Positions 10,155-21,300 of a stretch of DNA of 25,078 nt are shown piece by piece. The notes beneath the pieces were generated by a model. That model saw only the letters and a program-made list of their open reading frames with translations. It had not been told where the DNA came from and did no database searches. The DNA is from Protostelium mycophagum (lineage: Eukaryota > Evosea > Variosea > Protosteliida > Protosteliaceae): assembly GCA_002081555.1 (NCBI GenBank), contig MZNV01001534.1, forward strand, positions 1-25,078. The letters run 5' to 3'. Within the stretch, counting starts at the first letter, position 1; each line of letters starts with the position of its first letter. The position numbers and the translations under genes are program-made.

Positions 10155-10813
10155 TCACGTGAGTGCTGTCTGCTGGCAAATGTCCGAATGGCACACCATC
10201 TGAATGTATTCTGGAATCTTAACGACCAAACTGATCGTGCACTCGTACGACTGGACAGTTTTGAATAAAAAGAGTAGGCACAGGGACATCATCACGCCCC
10301 ATGTTAAGCCCCGCTTGGATCCATTGTACAGAGCAATGAGCGCGGGGGCGATCAACCACCACAGCGAGATGTCTCGTGACTGGCATTTTCCAGCGCTGTA
10401 AGATGCTGAGACGATGCGGAAAGTGGCGTTAACATCTCCGTTGGCAGTCTGAAGAGGTGAGACTGACTGATTATGATGCTCAATCACCTGCGAAGTGACG
10501 GTGACTTCTTCAGCCTCTCCAAGAGTTAGAACACCAGAATAGTTGAGGTGACTCGCGTTGACTTGTTCGAAAGTAACTGTATAAACGTGTGGCATGTCCA
10601 AATCAAGACGTAAGACGGTTGCATTGTGCGCTGGTAATGACCCTCTGTACTTGTGATCAGGTGATCATCAAAAGTCAGACTCACGAGATGGCCACATTTC
10701 TTGTGCATCTCAGTCCTTTCGCAAAGCTCAGAAATAAAACCTTGAACAATCAGCGTCCATTTGTGCCAGATCTCTCCAGAACTCACCAGGACCACAACAC
10801 ATATTCTAATCAT
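10155..10813 (-). CDS. Uncharacterised secreted or membrane glycoprotein
   Basis: Two exons, 10685-10813 and 10155-10649, joined in phase 0 across a 35-nt intron, give 207 aa. The N-terminus (MIRICVVVLVSS) is hydrophobic like a short signal peptide. The ectodomain holds several N-glycosylation sequons (NAT, NAS, NYS, NQS, NAT) and reads as beta-rich (VLRLDLDMPHVYTVTFEQ). Near residues 150-185 two hydrophobic runs (SLWWLIAPALIALY and TWGVMMSLCLLFLF) flank NGSKRG, suggesting one or two membrane passes near the C-terminus. Cysteines in the N-terminal part (ELCERTEMHKKC) and in the tail could pair. The family is not recognised. The stop TGA overlaps a CACGTG, so a further spliced 3' exon cannot be excluded. 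Confidence 0.65.
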
Positions 10814-11037
10814 CTATGGAGGCAACAGTCGCTCTCTTGTGCTTCTAATTCTATAACTCCACCGCCAGCCCGAAGTCCTCCCAGCCCGAATCACTTTTCG
10901 CCCACTTCGGGTCTTTGACGCTGCCAAAACAAAATGCTACGGTCCGACAGCAAGTACCAGCTCGTGGTAGTCGGGCGAGGAGGCCACAGAGCGTATGTTA
11001 TAGAGGATAGAAACAAAAGGAGATGCTGCTGTCAACT

Positions 11038-13134
11038 TTATTCGGACATAGTCTTGGGGGCAGCGGGCGGTTTTCGCGCAAAGGTCAAGAATCCTGGTGG
11101 AATCTCAGATTTAAATTTTGAATTTGAAAAGTACCGGTATGTCCGGCGATGTTGATGACTGGCTTGGTCACTACTACGTTTCTCTCTTCCTTCTCGAGGC
11201 GGGGGGCTTGGGGTGCACGCTGGGGGAGTTATTTTCGCGCCAAAAAACTGAACTCAGGTTTTCACAGGAATGTCTTTGTACTCCAGCAACGAAAATGCCT
11301 TTACGTTTGCGGCTTTACACCAGAATGGAGTCGTTTTGTTTTGCCTTGTGCTATAAGAGGGATTACACCCTTCTACAAAGTTGAAAATGTTGGCGATGTA
11401 TACCTTGAGTGGTTTGTCCTTCGTCGCCTCAGTTTCCACATTTTCTGTCGCGCTCGTGGCTTCTGCTGCCGTTGTAGATACCTCCGTTGTCGTTGTAGAT
11501 GCCACGGAATTTTCTTCGCCGTTTTCTTCCAATTTTCTCTTCTTCTGTCCGTTTTCTGCGGCCTTCACAAGTCAATTTAAAAAAAAACGGTCATAACCGC
11601 CAGAATAACGACGTCTGGAGTCTTACCGGAGTCTCGGCGAGGTCATCAAACTTGTAGAAGGCCATGGGGTTGTTGTAGACGTCATGAGGTCTGATGAGGC
11701 ACTCTATCGTTTCGATCTGTGCGTATCCCATCTCGTCCAGCTTCACACAGACTCTTTGAACCTACGGGACTGTGAGGAACGGCGAGAAATTAAAACCAGA
11801 ATTTGGTCACAAGTTTGAAAATTAAAAAATTATTTTGGCGGGAAAAATTGAAAAAAGGATTACCTGCTCTATGCATGGAGAGAAGGAACAGAGTTTACCG
11901 CCTTCAATGAGCGCCTCGTCAGCGCTGGCCAACACATCCCAAGGTGCAGGCAAATCGAGGAAAACAGCATCTGCGACATCTACAACGGTCAATACTTCCC
12001 GAAAATTTCCCGCCAAATTTCTTGGGATTGAAAACTCACTCTTGAGTCTGAATCCGTCTTTGAGAGCGTCGCGCCACGTGACATCGATGATGTGGTCCAA
12101 TTTATTATTTTTGAAATCCACTCTGACTGCTGTTACCCTCTGGAAAAATACAATTTTATTGATTTGGCGTTCTACAACTCCTCGTGTTTGTGTTCGCCAC
12201 AGAGGTATTTTGACACAAAAAATTTCCCAGATCAGAATTGGGTAGACAGAATATGTTGTTGGGACTCACTTTGCGGCCTCCACACGGTTTTTGTTGAACT
12301 CAAAAGTCAGTAACTTTCCATCTGGTGCGACACATCTGATCATATCAGTATTTCACATTTTGTGATGATCATCACAATCACCTTGCCATGGCAGTAGATA
12401 AAGCTCCACTACCAGTACCTGAGATATCTCAGTATTCATCTTATGTGCAAAAACAATATTGAAAGTGTGATGTACAAGGTTTGAAGAATTTTTTGGATGT
12501 AATATGTCTTAGACTTTGCAATGAGCTATTTGTTTCTGTTGACTTGTTGTTTTTTCTTGAATATATTCTGCTGCGTGTTCACAGAAACAAGAGATCAAGA
12601 CAGTCATTGCTCATTTTGCATGATTTTTCTCATTGTTTTCTGATGTCTGTGTTGCTTTGTTGTTGAATGTTTGTGTCCAAAGATTTTGCTTCAAGGATTA
12701 TTGATGCGGACTCACCAGACTCAACGACCACCTGTCCTGGCTTCAAGTCTAAATAATGACAGATGGCACTGATATCAGCCTGATATAAGATCTGTGTTCT
12801 GAACTTAAGAGCCTTAGACCATAATTCTGCGGTAGGTGCGAGGGCAAAGAACCAACCTGTCTGATTTTGCGACCATATCTAAATGTATGATCAATCAATG
12901 ATTAATGATAATTCCCAACCACCTTTGTGCCAAATGGACGACCTATGATGTCGTTGTGATGGAATTTACCACGTCGATTGTGAAATGTCTTTCCCGTCTC
13001 TGTTATCTGCCAAGTGATGTCCTCTCTTCCTCCCCACAGAATAATCTGCACATTCATTGATTAGTTGCGTCTAAATAGTGTATACATACCTGATCACCTT
13101 CCGTGATGATCTGTTTTCTGTTGATGATACTCAT
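11038..13134 (-). CDS. TRMT61A: tRNA (adenine58-N1)-methyltransferase catalytic subunit
   Basis: Transfers methyl from SAM to N1 of adenine 58 in the tRNA T-loop, working with the TRM6 subunit in the nucleus. Eleven exons: 13090-13134, 12923-13045, 12716-12878, 12382-12418, 12270-12335, 12040-12137, 11864-11979, 11627-11761, 11404-11562, 11135-11219, 11038-11093; 360 aa, all phases fit. Family marks in order: GRPFGTK, the motif preceding the fold (ALKFRTQILYQADISAI), SAM motif I (ESGTGSGALSTAMAR), the catalytic region (VADAVFLDLPAPWD), CSFSPCIEQV, and the C-terminal GHTGFLTFARK. One exon (11404-11562) encodes an inserted low-complexity tract with a KKRK basic cluster and a Ser/Thr run, between the methyltransferase fold and the C-terminal motif. 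Several introns carry GTTGTAGA and E2F-like sites. Length is close to that of other family members apart from the insert. Confidence 0.95.
11232..11246. promoter_or_regulatory. E2F-like site in TRM61 intron
   Basis: TTTTCGCGCCAAAA inside the 184-nt intron 11220-11403 is a strong, almost symmetrical match to the E2F consensus TTTSGCGC. Confidence 0.4.
11837..11846 (-). promoter_or_regulatory. E2F-like site in TRM61 intron
   Basis: In transcript direction TTTTCCCGCC, inside the 102-nt intron 11762-11863, about 20 nt after the donor. Confidence 0.4.
12006..12014 (+). promoter_or_regulatory. E2F-like site in TRM61 intron
   Basis: TTTCCCGCC inside the 60-nt intron 11980-12039. On the transcript strand GGCGGGAAA precedes the GTTGTAG that forms the intron's 3' end by about 20 nt. 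Confidence 0.4.
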
Positions 13135-13456
13135 GCTTCGATTATTGGTCCGCTTTAAGAGTTGAGATCGGATGCAAGAGAGCATTAAAAATGAGATGAT
13201 AAGGTGATCGCCTGGTTGTAGTCCGCCTTTTCTCGAAAAAATCGAAGACACAAAAACATATATTTCTGGGCATATATGAGACCTGAGAAAGTCTATACAC
13301 ACACTACCTTCACATCTGATTCCTGGACTTGAAAGCGCGTTCGAAGATTTCCAGTGATGAAAGGATCTTCGTAGCATAACAAAATTTGGCGAAATCAAAG
13401 TTTCACAAACACAAGTTGTGGGCTCCTGACAGTTATATTGTACATCTCAAATTTCT
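13135..13456. other. Intergenic, upstream of TRM61
   Basis: This 322-bp spacer between two minus-strand genes should carry the TRM61 promoter. Minus-strand frames run through it, but their translation has no recognisable domain, and TRM61 clearly starts at 13134 by comparison with the family N-terminus (MSIINRKQIITEGDQ). No octamer or E2F-like site was seen. Confidence 0.5.
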
Positions 13457-13986
13457 TCATTCCTTCGTCCTCGTCCACTGAAAATCTAAAGCCCTGAGCA
13501 TGTCTGCCTGATCTTTTGGCAGCGACCCTTGCTTCAGTTTCCTTCGCTGCTCAGCGACCCAGTTTCCAAGACTCCTGTCTTCCTCTTTCGTTCTGGTGAC
13601 GTTGGTATGTCCGTGCTCAGATTTATACTGCACCAATTGTCTGAACTTCTTCTGCCACCGCAGGAGATATGCGCTGTGGGAGCCAGATATGTCCTCCTCT
13701 TTGTAAGCCGGTGGCGATGAGATTAGCGGTGTCCACGATTGATGTGTGGTGGTGTGAGATGTATGAAGAAAGAGAGAGGGAAGGATTGAAGCGCCAGGTG
13801 GTGTGGCAGGTGGTGATATGGTCGACCTTTGATGTTGAACGTGTCGAGGGAACTCGAAGAAGTGTTGCATTAGAAGGTCCATTTCCTCCTCTGAGATCAT
13901 GCGTCCATCTCGTCCAAAGACAGCCCCTTGGTGAGTCAATTTCTTGAGAACTTCTGACGTGCTTGAAAAAGGGTTTTCATGATAAA
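13457..13986 (-). CDS. Helicase-associated (HA) domain protein, 5' end unresolved
   Basis: The C-terminal 70 residues match the helicase-associated domain: W-x4-F-x2-L-x2-Y...G-H-x-N-V then SLGNWVAEQRRKLKQGSL and a final L-x-F-x-W. This domain is found singly or in arrays in many protists and may bind nucleic acid. The N-terminal half is Ser/Pro/Thr-rich. The first ATG in frame is at 13900 (147 aa). The frame stays open and protein-like upstream (HENPFSSTSEVLKKLTHQGAV) to an acceptor (AAGACAG) at 13987. The obvious donor upstream (ATG-GTAAGA near 14035) does not fit the phase, so the true first exon was not found. Confidence 0.7.
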
Positions 13987-14172
13987 CTGTCTTTTCTTAT
14001 GAAAATTAGATATTTTTAAATGCTTCGGTTCTTACCATGAAAAGAGATTCACCCCATTGGTCTGTGTCAATATGAGGTAAGTGCCGGACATATAAATAGA
14101 TTCAATACCACCAGAATATTTGCACGGTCACATAAAAAATACCAACCAGAGAATGGCTGAAGAAAAGAAATA

Positions 14173-14379
14173 CTAAGCAATGTTTTGGGTGCGGTCAGGC
14201 TCCTTAATCCATGGCGACTCACAAGTTTGGTAGAAAATTAGTCGGAATGCTGCAACAGCAGCAGGAATACTTCTAAAGAATAAGAGTGAGACCTTGATGG
14301 AAATTCCAGATAACAGTTGTCATAGTGCCAATCACGTTGACCACTCCAAAAGTTCCAGCTTGAAGAGCACTGTCCGGTG
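14173..14379 (-). CDS. Possible small membrane protein (fragmentary model)
   Basis: Two putative exons, 14293-14379 and 14173-14249, joined in phase across a 43-nt intron, read PDSALQAGTFGVVNVIGT then MTTVIWNFHQAFRLIFYQ, ending ESPWIKEPDRTQNIA and TAG. The first part is hydrophobic and glycine-containing like a membrane helix. The upstream acceptor (CCGGCAG) and intron size are normal for this window, but no initiating ATG or first exon was found between here and the PSMD3 stop at 14497. The family is not recognised, and the model may be wrong. Confidence 0.3.
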
Positions 14380-14427
14380 CTGCCGGCAGGGTAGCCGTTG
14401 TAGAATGTCAAATGCCGTTGGTATTTT

Positions 14428-14437
14428 GGCGGGAAAA
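14428..14437 (+). promoter_or_regulatory. E2F-like site near GTTGTAGA
   Basis: GGCGGGAAAA, 23 nt downstream of a GTTGTAGA (14397-14404), in the gap between PSMD3 and the small minus-strand model. The pair repeats the arrangement seen in several introns. Confidence 0.35.
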
Positions 14438-14496
14438 TCAACGTAAGCCCAAATCCAAATCACAAAATACACATAAATTCACATTTTTATCGGAAT

Positions 14497-16610
14497 TTAA
14501 AACTCTTCCTCATCGTCTTCCGCCAAATTCTTTGCAATCTCCTGCTCCCTCTCTCTCCTCTCCTTTGCTGTCTCGAGGGTTGCAGGCTTGTGCACGTCAG
14601 GGGGGAATCTCATCGCCTTCACCGCGTCATTATGGGTGTTTAGGCAGAACGTGATACGTCTGTGGAAAGCGGTCTGGAGAGGTCAGGTCGTTGTAGACGG
14701 GTGGTTTCAAAAGAATGATACCTGAGGCTCGTCGGTGGTGTATCCGGCGGTCGCGTCCTTTGTGTGGAGGTACTTGTTCTCGTGGTCGATTGTAGCATTG
14801 ATAACCTTTACAAAATCAACAAAAAGGCGTTTAGAGCCATAGACTTCGCACAGATTTTTATGTTGTGACGCACAAGAGCTTCTGCAGTATGTCCATGTCT
14901 TTATTTCAAAGGTCGGACGCGGCTTTGCCGCAATGTTTGGCCTTATACAGAGGTGATCCTCCAGATTTCGACTATCTACAACGAGAAGAATACCCACCTT
15001 GTCACGAATGGCCTTTGCGGCGATGAATTCAACGTCTTCAACACTGTCCAGTTGTAATTTGACACGAATATCTTCGAGGGAAATTCTGGAGTAGGAGACA
15101 TTGATCTTTCGCAGACCGGTCTTAATCACATTATGTCTCAATCTACACACGTCAGCACAAACGTCAAATGTTGGTCAAATGTCACCTCTGGATGAGAGTG
15201 TAGGTCTTGTCGGCGTGGAAGATAGCTCCGTGCCTGTTGATGACTTCGTGGAAATTTTGCAAGTCTCCAACTCTGACAGCCTTGACGAGTTCTAAATATG
15301 GAGCGAGTCCCTTCTTAAGTCCGGGCTGTCTGAACAAAGATCTCTCGGGGATCTCTCCAATCAGACACTGTACAATACAAGCCAGCTTGGTGACCTATAA
15401 AATGTCGACAAGACGTCGGACTACAACGAGCCAAAAACTCACGGCAAGACGGAAACCTCTAGCAGAGTGCTGGGGTGCCTTTCTCATCGCGCCGAGCAGA
15501 GAGGCATAAGCGTCGGCATAGTCGAGCTGTATGCTCTTGATTCTTCCTTGGTAATACAGATACCTGCACCGTATGAGACTCTCATGATCAGAAAAAAATA
15601 AACCTGGCGAATTCGTTGTTTGAGGCGGCTTCTTCCTTGAACTGTACTTTGGAAATCAACTTGTCTGCTTGTTCGTACAAGTTGAACGTGAGATAGTTCC
15701 TCAACAATAAATTGAGAAGTGTGACCGATCCTTCATCATTGTGTCTCAATGTGGCAGTTCTGTGCAGCGCCAACAACTTTCTGTACAGGTGAGTTTCATC
15801 CTCTACATGATTGTGGACTCACGATCTGATCTCCTCTTCTCTGTTGAGAAGCTCGTATGCTCTATAAAAATAAAAGAAAACTTTGACAGAAAGAGGGTTC
15901 AGAGTTCTCAGATTGAATTGGTCGAGGCTGCGAGGTCCACCAGTCTGCTTCTCATTGAATTTGTCCAAGAGAGTGTTGGCTGCTTCTAAAGCCTGTTCGT
16001 GCTTCTTGTTGTCGATCAAAAAGATGACGACCAACAGTCTGGCGTAAATATCGACCTGTATTTTCATGAGACCTTACGATCATGATGACGTCATGAAAAG
16101 GAAGGAGAGGACTGACCTCTGGCAGAAGGCGGAAAGATTTTGCAGCCTCTTTTGAGGCGGCAGACTCGCTGATCTCCATGGCATTGGGATCAGATTCCTT
16201 TTCAGGGAATGAAGATAATTGTGAAAATAGATCATTTTTTAATTTGACTTGGTCCTCAGAATCACCAGCTGGTTGAGATTAAACAAAATCAAATTGATCA
16301 AATAGAATATACATACTGGTAATAATGGTGATGTAATCGCGCAGCAGTGGTGCAGTCAACTTGCTTCTGGTATTACCGAGAGCTCTTAAAACTCTGCTCA
16401 CAGGGCGAGTATCAGCTGTATCAACAGCCCTTTCCAACAATGTGTTGTGTTTCTTCAGCTCTAATCACGCTCAAAAAAGGACTTCGCCACGTCTACAGAC
16501 GACCTACCTGAGAGAAGGAACTCTCCTGTTTCTGTGGTCTTTGTCTCAGCATTGTTCTCTTTTGACGCCTCAGGGGCGACATCAGTCATCTCCACGTCCT
16601 TTGTTGTCAT
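14497..16610 (-). CDS. PSMD3: 26S proteasome non-ATPase regulatory subunit 3 (Rpn3)
   Basis: Scaffold subunit of the 19S lid of the proteasome. Ten exons: 16508-16610, 16317-16460, 16117-16268, 15823-16055, 15604-15780, 15443-15563, 15186-15394, 14998-15142, 14722-14805, 14497-14673; 514 aa, every junction in phase and close to the human length. A short acidic N-terminus ([19 protein letters not shown]) is followed by TPR-like helices ([38 protein letters not shown]) and a PCI domain ([38 protein letters not shown]). The conserved tail [12 protein letters not shown]...AMRFPP and the [21 protein letters not shown] end are typical of Rpn3. Introns at 14674, 14806 and 15395 carry CGTTGTAG-type motifs. 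It is divergently transcribed from the RING gene, sharing a 722-bp promoter region. Confidence 0.97.
16086..16093. promoter_or_regulatory. TGACGTCA palindrome in PSMD3 intron
   Basis: Exact CRE/ATF-type palindrome, in the longer symmetrical context ATGATGACGTCATGA, inside the 61-nt intron 16056-16116. Confidence 0.4.
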
Positions 16611-17332
16611 GATGTATAGAGATGAAGGTGTTCTTTTTGATTAATGTGATGTGAGCAGGGATGTAATCTGACGTCAGCGACACGTGTTGCTTTCCTCGAA
16701 CGTAAATGACCTTCGTCTACAAATTTTTAAGACTTCATCACACCTCTGAGGGCTTTTAGGCTCAATGACAACACGTTTAAGAGGGTTTTCTTAGTCATGT
16801 TAGACATCAGCTTCGAAGAAAGATGAATGCATCCCAATAAATAATCCAAGACTTCTTCAACCACCGCAACGTGCTTATGTCTTCGTCTTTCTATTCATTT
16901 CTGCGAGAGTCTTTGTATGTTTGTCTTTGTGATGTTTGACATGATGGGTTGGAAATTTCGACATTTGTCTTGAAATTCCCTTGCCAACTTTTTGGCAAAT
17001 AAGGTTCACGCGAAGAAGGACCCATTCTCAGAAGCACCCATCATCCGACACACGCACAACCTTTAAGAGGTACGAATCGTTTTGAAAGAAATACTGGGGA
17101 AGGGGGCGACAGCTTCGATCACGTTTCTGGACTGAATCTGATCAATCACAGATAAACACAACAGCCTTAAATCATGCCTGCTCACGCTACAAACCGATTT
17201 CAATCTCACCAATCCAGCAAAGACGTATTATTTTATTACTGTCTTCTCCGTTTTATGGTTTGATCATCCTCTAATACTAAGATCGTGCAGGTCAAAAGAC
17301 GTCATTACATAGGTACAGAACAAATAGATGCC
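16611..17332. promoter_or_regulatory. Bidirectional promoter region
   Basis: 722 bp between the divergent PSMD3 (-) and RING (+) genes. It contains TGACGTCA at 16669-16676, about 60 bp upstream of the PSMD3 ATG, and a nearby ACACGTGT. No gene, repeat or RNA was recognised in the rest; a yeast-type proteasome PACE element (GGTGGCAAA) is not present. Confidence 0.5.
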
Positions 17333-18227
17333 ATGTGCGAGAAGGTGAGACTCACCCCGCGTCCCCTTCTGAGTGATTTAGTTCCTCGCCAAACATGAGC
17401 GGTGTGGCATCTGCTTTGAAGTACCCTCCGTACGTGGACGTATGGACGCCTGTACCCATCCATTTTGTTTTTCGTGTATCCATAAATGGTCCACCACCGC
17501 CAATGTCTGCCCCATCTGCACGAAGGAATTCACCATCATCACTTCACAAGATGTAAGAACCTCTCATTTTTCTCTATGACTGATGGTGTTTAAGAGGAAC
17601 AACCCAAAAAACGTAAACAAGATCATTGTGTCCAAGAATGACAAACGTTACCTCTTAAAATCTGACGAATTCTATTGGTCCCCCCAAGACTTTGTCTTCG
17701 ATGACGATGCCGGTAAAAAGACATGATCGTTTGACCCGCCTTCTCATATCTTCCAGACATGGACGGCTCTGATGAAAGCGAGGAGGACGAAGAGGACGAA
17801 AGCGAAGGAGATTACTACCACCGAAACGGTCCCCAAAGCGCAACAGACGCTTGGAATTTGGCCTTACAACTCCAGCACTCTTACGGTAAGACTGCTCTTC
17901 TGGACGACAGCTCTGCTGTTCAGATTTATATTTGGTGTACACCAACAAAATCAAAAGTTCTCGCACCAATACATCACAGATGAGATGAGAAACAGACAAA
18001 ATGAGGAGGAAGAGGAGGAAGAGGAAGACTTAGTCCCCTTCACCACAACAGAGGAGACCGATAGCGCTCCAGAAGAGGAGGAGGAAGACTCCGAAGTCGA
18101 TCACTCCAGACCCAGATCCAGAAGAGTGAGCAGATCATCGTCGTCGATCATCATTAATGTAAAAATAGAACCAGCCATCTCGAAGAAGAAATGTCGTGAG
18201 GAGAAATATCAGCAGAGCCAGAGTTGA
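17333..18227 (+). CDS. C3HC4 RING-finger protein with acidic tail, probable E3 ubiquitin ligase
   Basis: Five exons, 17333-17344, 17382-17552, 17595-17712, 17757-17885 and 17980-18227, in phase, give 225 aa. The RING lies at the extreme N-terminus: C12-x2-C15, C28-x-H30-x2-C33-x2-C36, C47-x2-C50 (ERCGICFE, DACTHPFCFSCIHKW, VCPICTKEF). The spacing is a complete cross-brace, so E2 binding is expected. After the RING come about 40 basic/polar residues, then Glu/Asp runs (ESEEDEEDESEGD and NEEEEEEEED) and a Ser/Arg-rich tail (RPRSRRVSRSSSS) with a VKIEPA sequence resembling a SUMO-acceptor site (VKxE). The layout recalls the RING part of PHRF1 and similar nuclear proteins, but no specific orthologue is claimed. 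The first exon encodes only MCEK. It converges on TSC1 with 110 bp between. Confidence 0.85.
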
Positions 18228-18337
18228 TTTGAACAGACAACCCCTCCCCTCCCTCCGCAGAACCCACCCCAGTGAGTTTTATTCTCTTGCGATCAACCTC
18301 TCATGACGGCCAGGTCGCAGGGTGCGCATCTTTTAGA

Positions 18338-21300
18338 TCATTTTATTGTGATATTGGGCGAGTGTAGATGGGAACTCCTCCACTTCTCATTTACAGACTC
18401 TAGCTCTACAATACGCTTCTGTACATATGTCAGTTTTTTTGCATATAGCCAAGATATCCATGATGGAAACAACAAGACGTCATGAAATAAATCCATAGTT
18501 TTTCGATTGAAAAGAATCACGGTCTACAACGGACCAAAAAATCTGACCTCCATGCCCAAATGTATGGACTTCAACAGGGCATATTTCTCTTCGGTGGATT
18601 TGATTCTATCTTCGCACAGCAGATGTTCCCGCTTCAGCAAGCTCTTGAAATCTTCCATTGTAGATGGGTCCAATGAATTGGTCCCCGTCTTCCGCTCCGT
18701 CTCTTGGAGCCTCTCTCGTAATTCTCCATGACTTTTCGCCAGAAGTTCGTAGCGGGTGTTCTCCAGCTCGTATTTATCTCTATAGTGAGAGGCCAGCTTA
18801 CTCTGCCTCCTCTCCTTCTCCAGTTGTTCAGATAAAATCCTGTTTTGGTGCTTCCATCTCAGCAGCTGCTCGTTGATCGCCGTGTTGGATTTCTTCAAGT
18901 CATCTAATTGTACGTGTGTGTTGAGCGCGCTGGCTGTCTTCATATCTTGGTGTATCGTCCTGTACCTCGTTATTTCTCTGTCTACAACGTTGTAGATGAG
19001 TTAAAAGATTGGAAATTAGTGTTCAAGTGAAAAGGACTTCTCACTTTGTTTGGTATTCTGAAAGACGGGACTGAATAGTATTGACTTTCTCCTGCAGCTT
19101 GTCCTTTTCAATCCGCAGTAACTATTTCTATCAACTCATTGTGATGAATATGTCTTCCCACCTCAGCTTCGTCTTTGTATTTTGAATTTTCTGTGCTGAG
19201 ATGGTGTATCTTCTCGGTGATGTTGCTCATTTGCCGCGTCATCTCGGACTTGAGATCTTGTTTGGCCTTCTCTTCTGTTTGAAACATCACTTTCATCTGA
19301 TGGATCATGGAGTGCTGATCTTGCAATCTGCTCACCTAAATCGGTCAACATCAACAAATGATCAAGTGTTACTAGACATGAGCCGAATCATGATTTGTCA
19401 TAATGATGATTACCAGAGATTGTGAATTGTGTCTCTTGGATTGTACGTGTAGTAATTTCTTGTGAACGTTGTAAAATCGTCGCGTGAATTCTTGCTTTAA
19501 ATATTGCTCGAGTAGCAATTGGTTTTTTAGAGATAAAAGATGCCGTGTCATGTCATTATACTTTGTCGGTGCTGTCACTTTTCAATATTCAGAGCATGAA
19601 ATCTCTCGGAAATTTCCCAGAACTTTAAAAGAATGTTCAGAGAATATTCGAGGATCTTACGGTTGTTGGGTGTTGACCCTTCAAAATCAGGGGGTCTGCC
19701 CTGCGGTTTTACCGTGTATTCCTCTATCATCCTCTGCATTTCCAGTATTTTCTGTGTCACGTGATCTGTCACATGTCAATATGTCATATCTGACAGGTGT
19801 CAGAGACTCACTGTTGACTATGGGTTTGTCTTCTTGGATCTCGTTCTCCCGGTCTAATTCCAAGAATTTTCCTGATGCGTTGATATCACCCCCATTTGGA
19901 TGTGTGTGGTATTTCTGATATGATGTCATATTTCTTGTACAAAGACATCATATTCTGGTCTACCAAGAATCTTTCTTGAACAATAAAGAGACCGATTTGA
20001 ATTTCAAAAATCCGATTTTCCCGCCAAAAATACACTCACATCGAATGCGTCAGGCGGGGGTTGAGTGCCCGCGGGCATGTGAAAAGTGGAGGGCACGTGG
20101 CAATTTTTCTTAACACTGTCCCAATCCCTATCCGGAGACAGCTCTTTCTCGCGGTTAGATAGAAACAGTGGTGCGAGCCTCGCTTTCATCATGAAAGGCT
20201 GTGAAATGTCAGATGATATGTGATGACGTCATGACACGTCATTTTGATAGTGTCATTGGATTATTTTGTAGATGGGAGACAGATTTTTCGCGCCATTTTT
20301 TGACTAAAAAACTCGAAAAATACTTCAGAAAAGGATTAAAAAGCAGTTGTAGTGGTCGTTGTAGATATCAGAATCGTACAATTACGTACCGTCACACAAG
20401 CCCTCATCATTCTGTCCGATGCGCATTCGCCTCTCAAATGAGAGTAAAAAGTGGCGGGAAATAACCCGTACAAATGCTCGAACAAGATGCTTATTGTACC
20501 AGACCAATCTGCGGGGGGGTTGGGGTCCCCCTGGTCCTCCGCTCTCGTCTACAACCCGTCAAAAAAATCTCGAGATGTGACGTCATCGTCACGTGTTATG
20601 ACGTCATCATTTGTATTATGCGAAATTCCACCTTTGTTATTCGAGAGATTTCGCTTTCGTTGATCAGAAAATTCTGGATTGTCGCATTCACTGCAGACAG
20701 CTGGTTCAAAACCTGTCATGACATTAATTTAAGATATCTCAATGACAACCTATGACATGAGATGTCTTATTTGAAATAATCAAGTCTTCATCTACAATTG
20801 AAAATACAAATTATATTTATATTTTTGAGATATGACAAATCTAATGCGACATCTCACCTCTGTCAACTTTGCCAATTCAGATGGAGATTCTGAATAATTT
20901 TGCATTCGTTGTAGAATCCACTTTTTATATTGTGTCAAAAGTGACATGGCCTCTTCCAATCTTATCACGTCACCCACGTGATAACCTGTCAAAGTTTGAA
21001 TTTTCACTGAAATTTCCAGGAAATTTGTGGCAAACTCGTGGAGAATCCTCGGAAAATTCAGTGAAAATTCACCTTTGTTTTTGAGGATGTCGAGGTAATT
21101 CACGATCTTTTCCACAGTCACGTGACCTTCCTGCGACATCGTCTGTGGATTCTGCGATTCATCTTGATTCTGCGAATTCTTCATGTTCCACGAACAAGCC
21201 CTCAGAAAGATGAAGAAGAGGTCTTGGATGATGTTTCTGATGGAATGGAGTATCTTTGGGAGCAGCATCGTGATGACCATCAAGGCCAGTCCCATCTGCC

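Noticed and set aside
10934-11155. Plus-strand frame starting MLRSDSKYQLVVVGRGG, like the first strand and P-loop of a Ras GTPase
   Set aside because: The GKS/T of the P-loop and all later G motifs are missing, and the region overlaps the well-supported last exons of TRM61 on the other strand.
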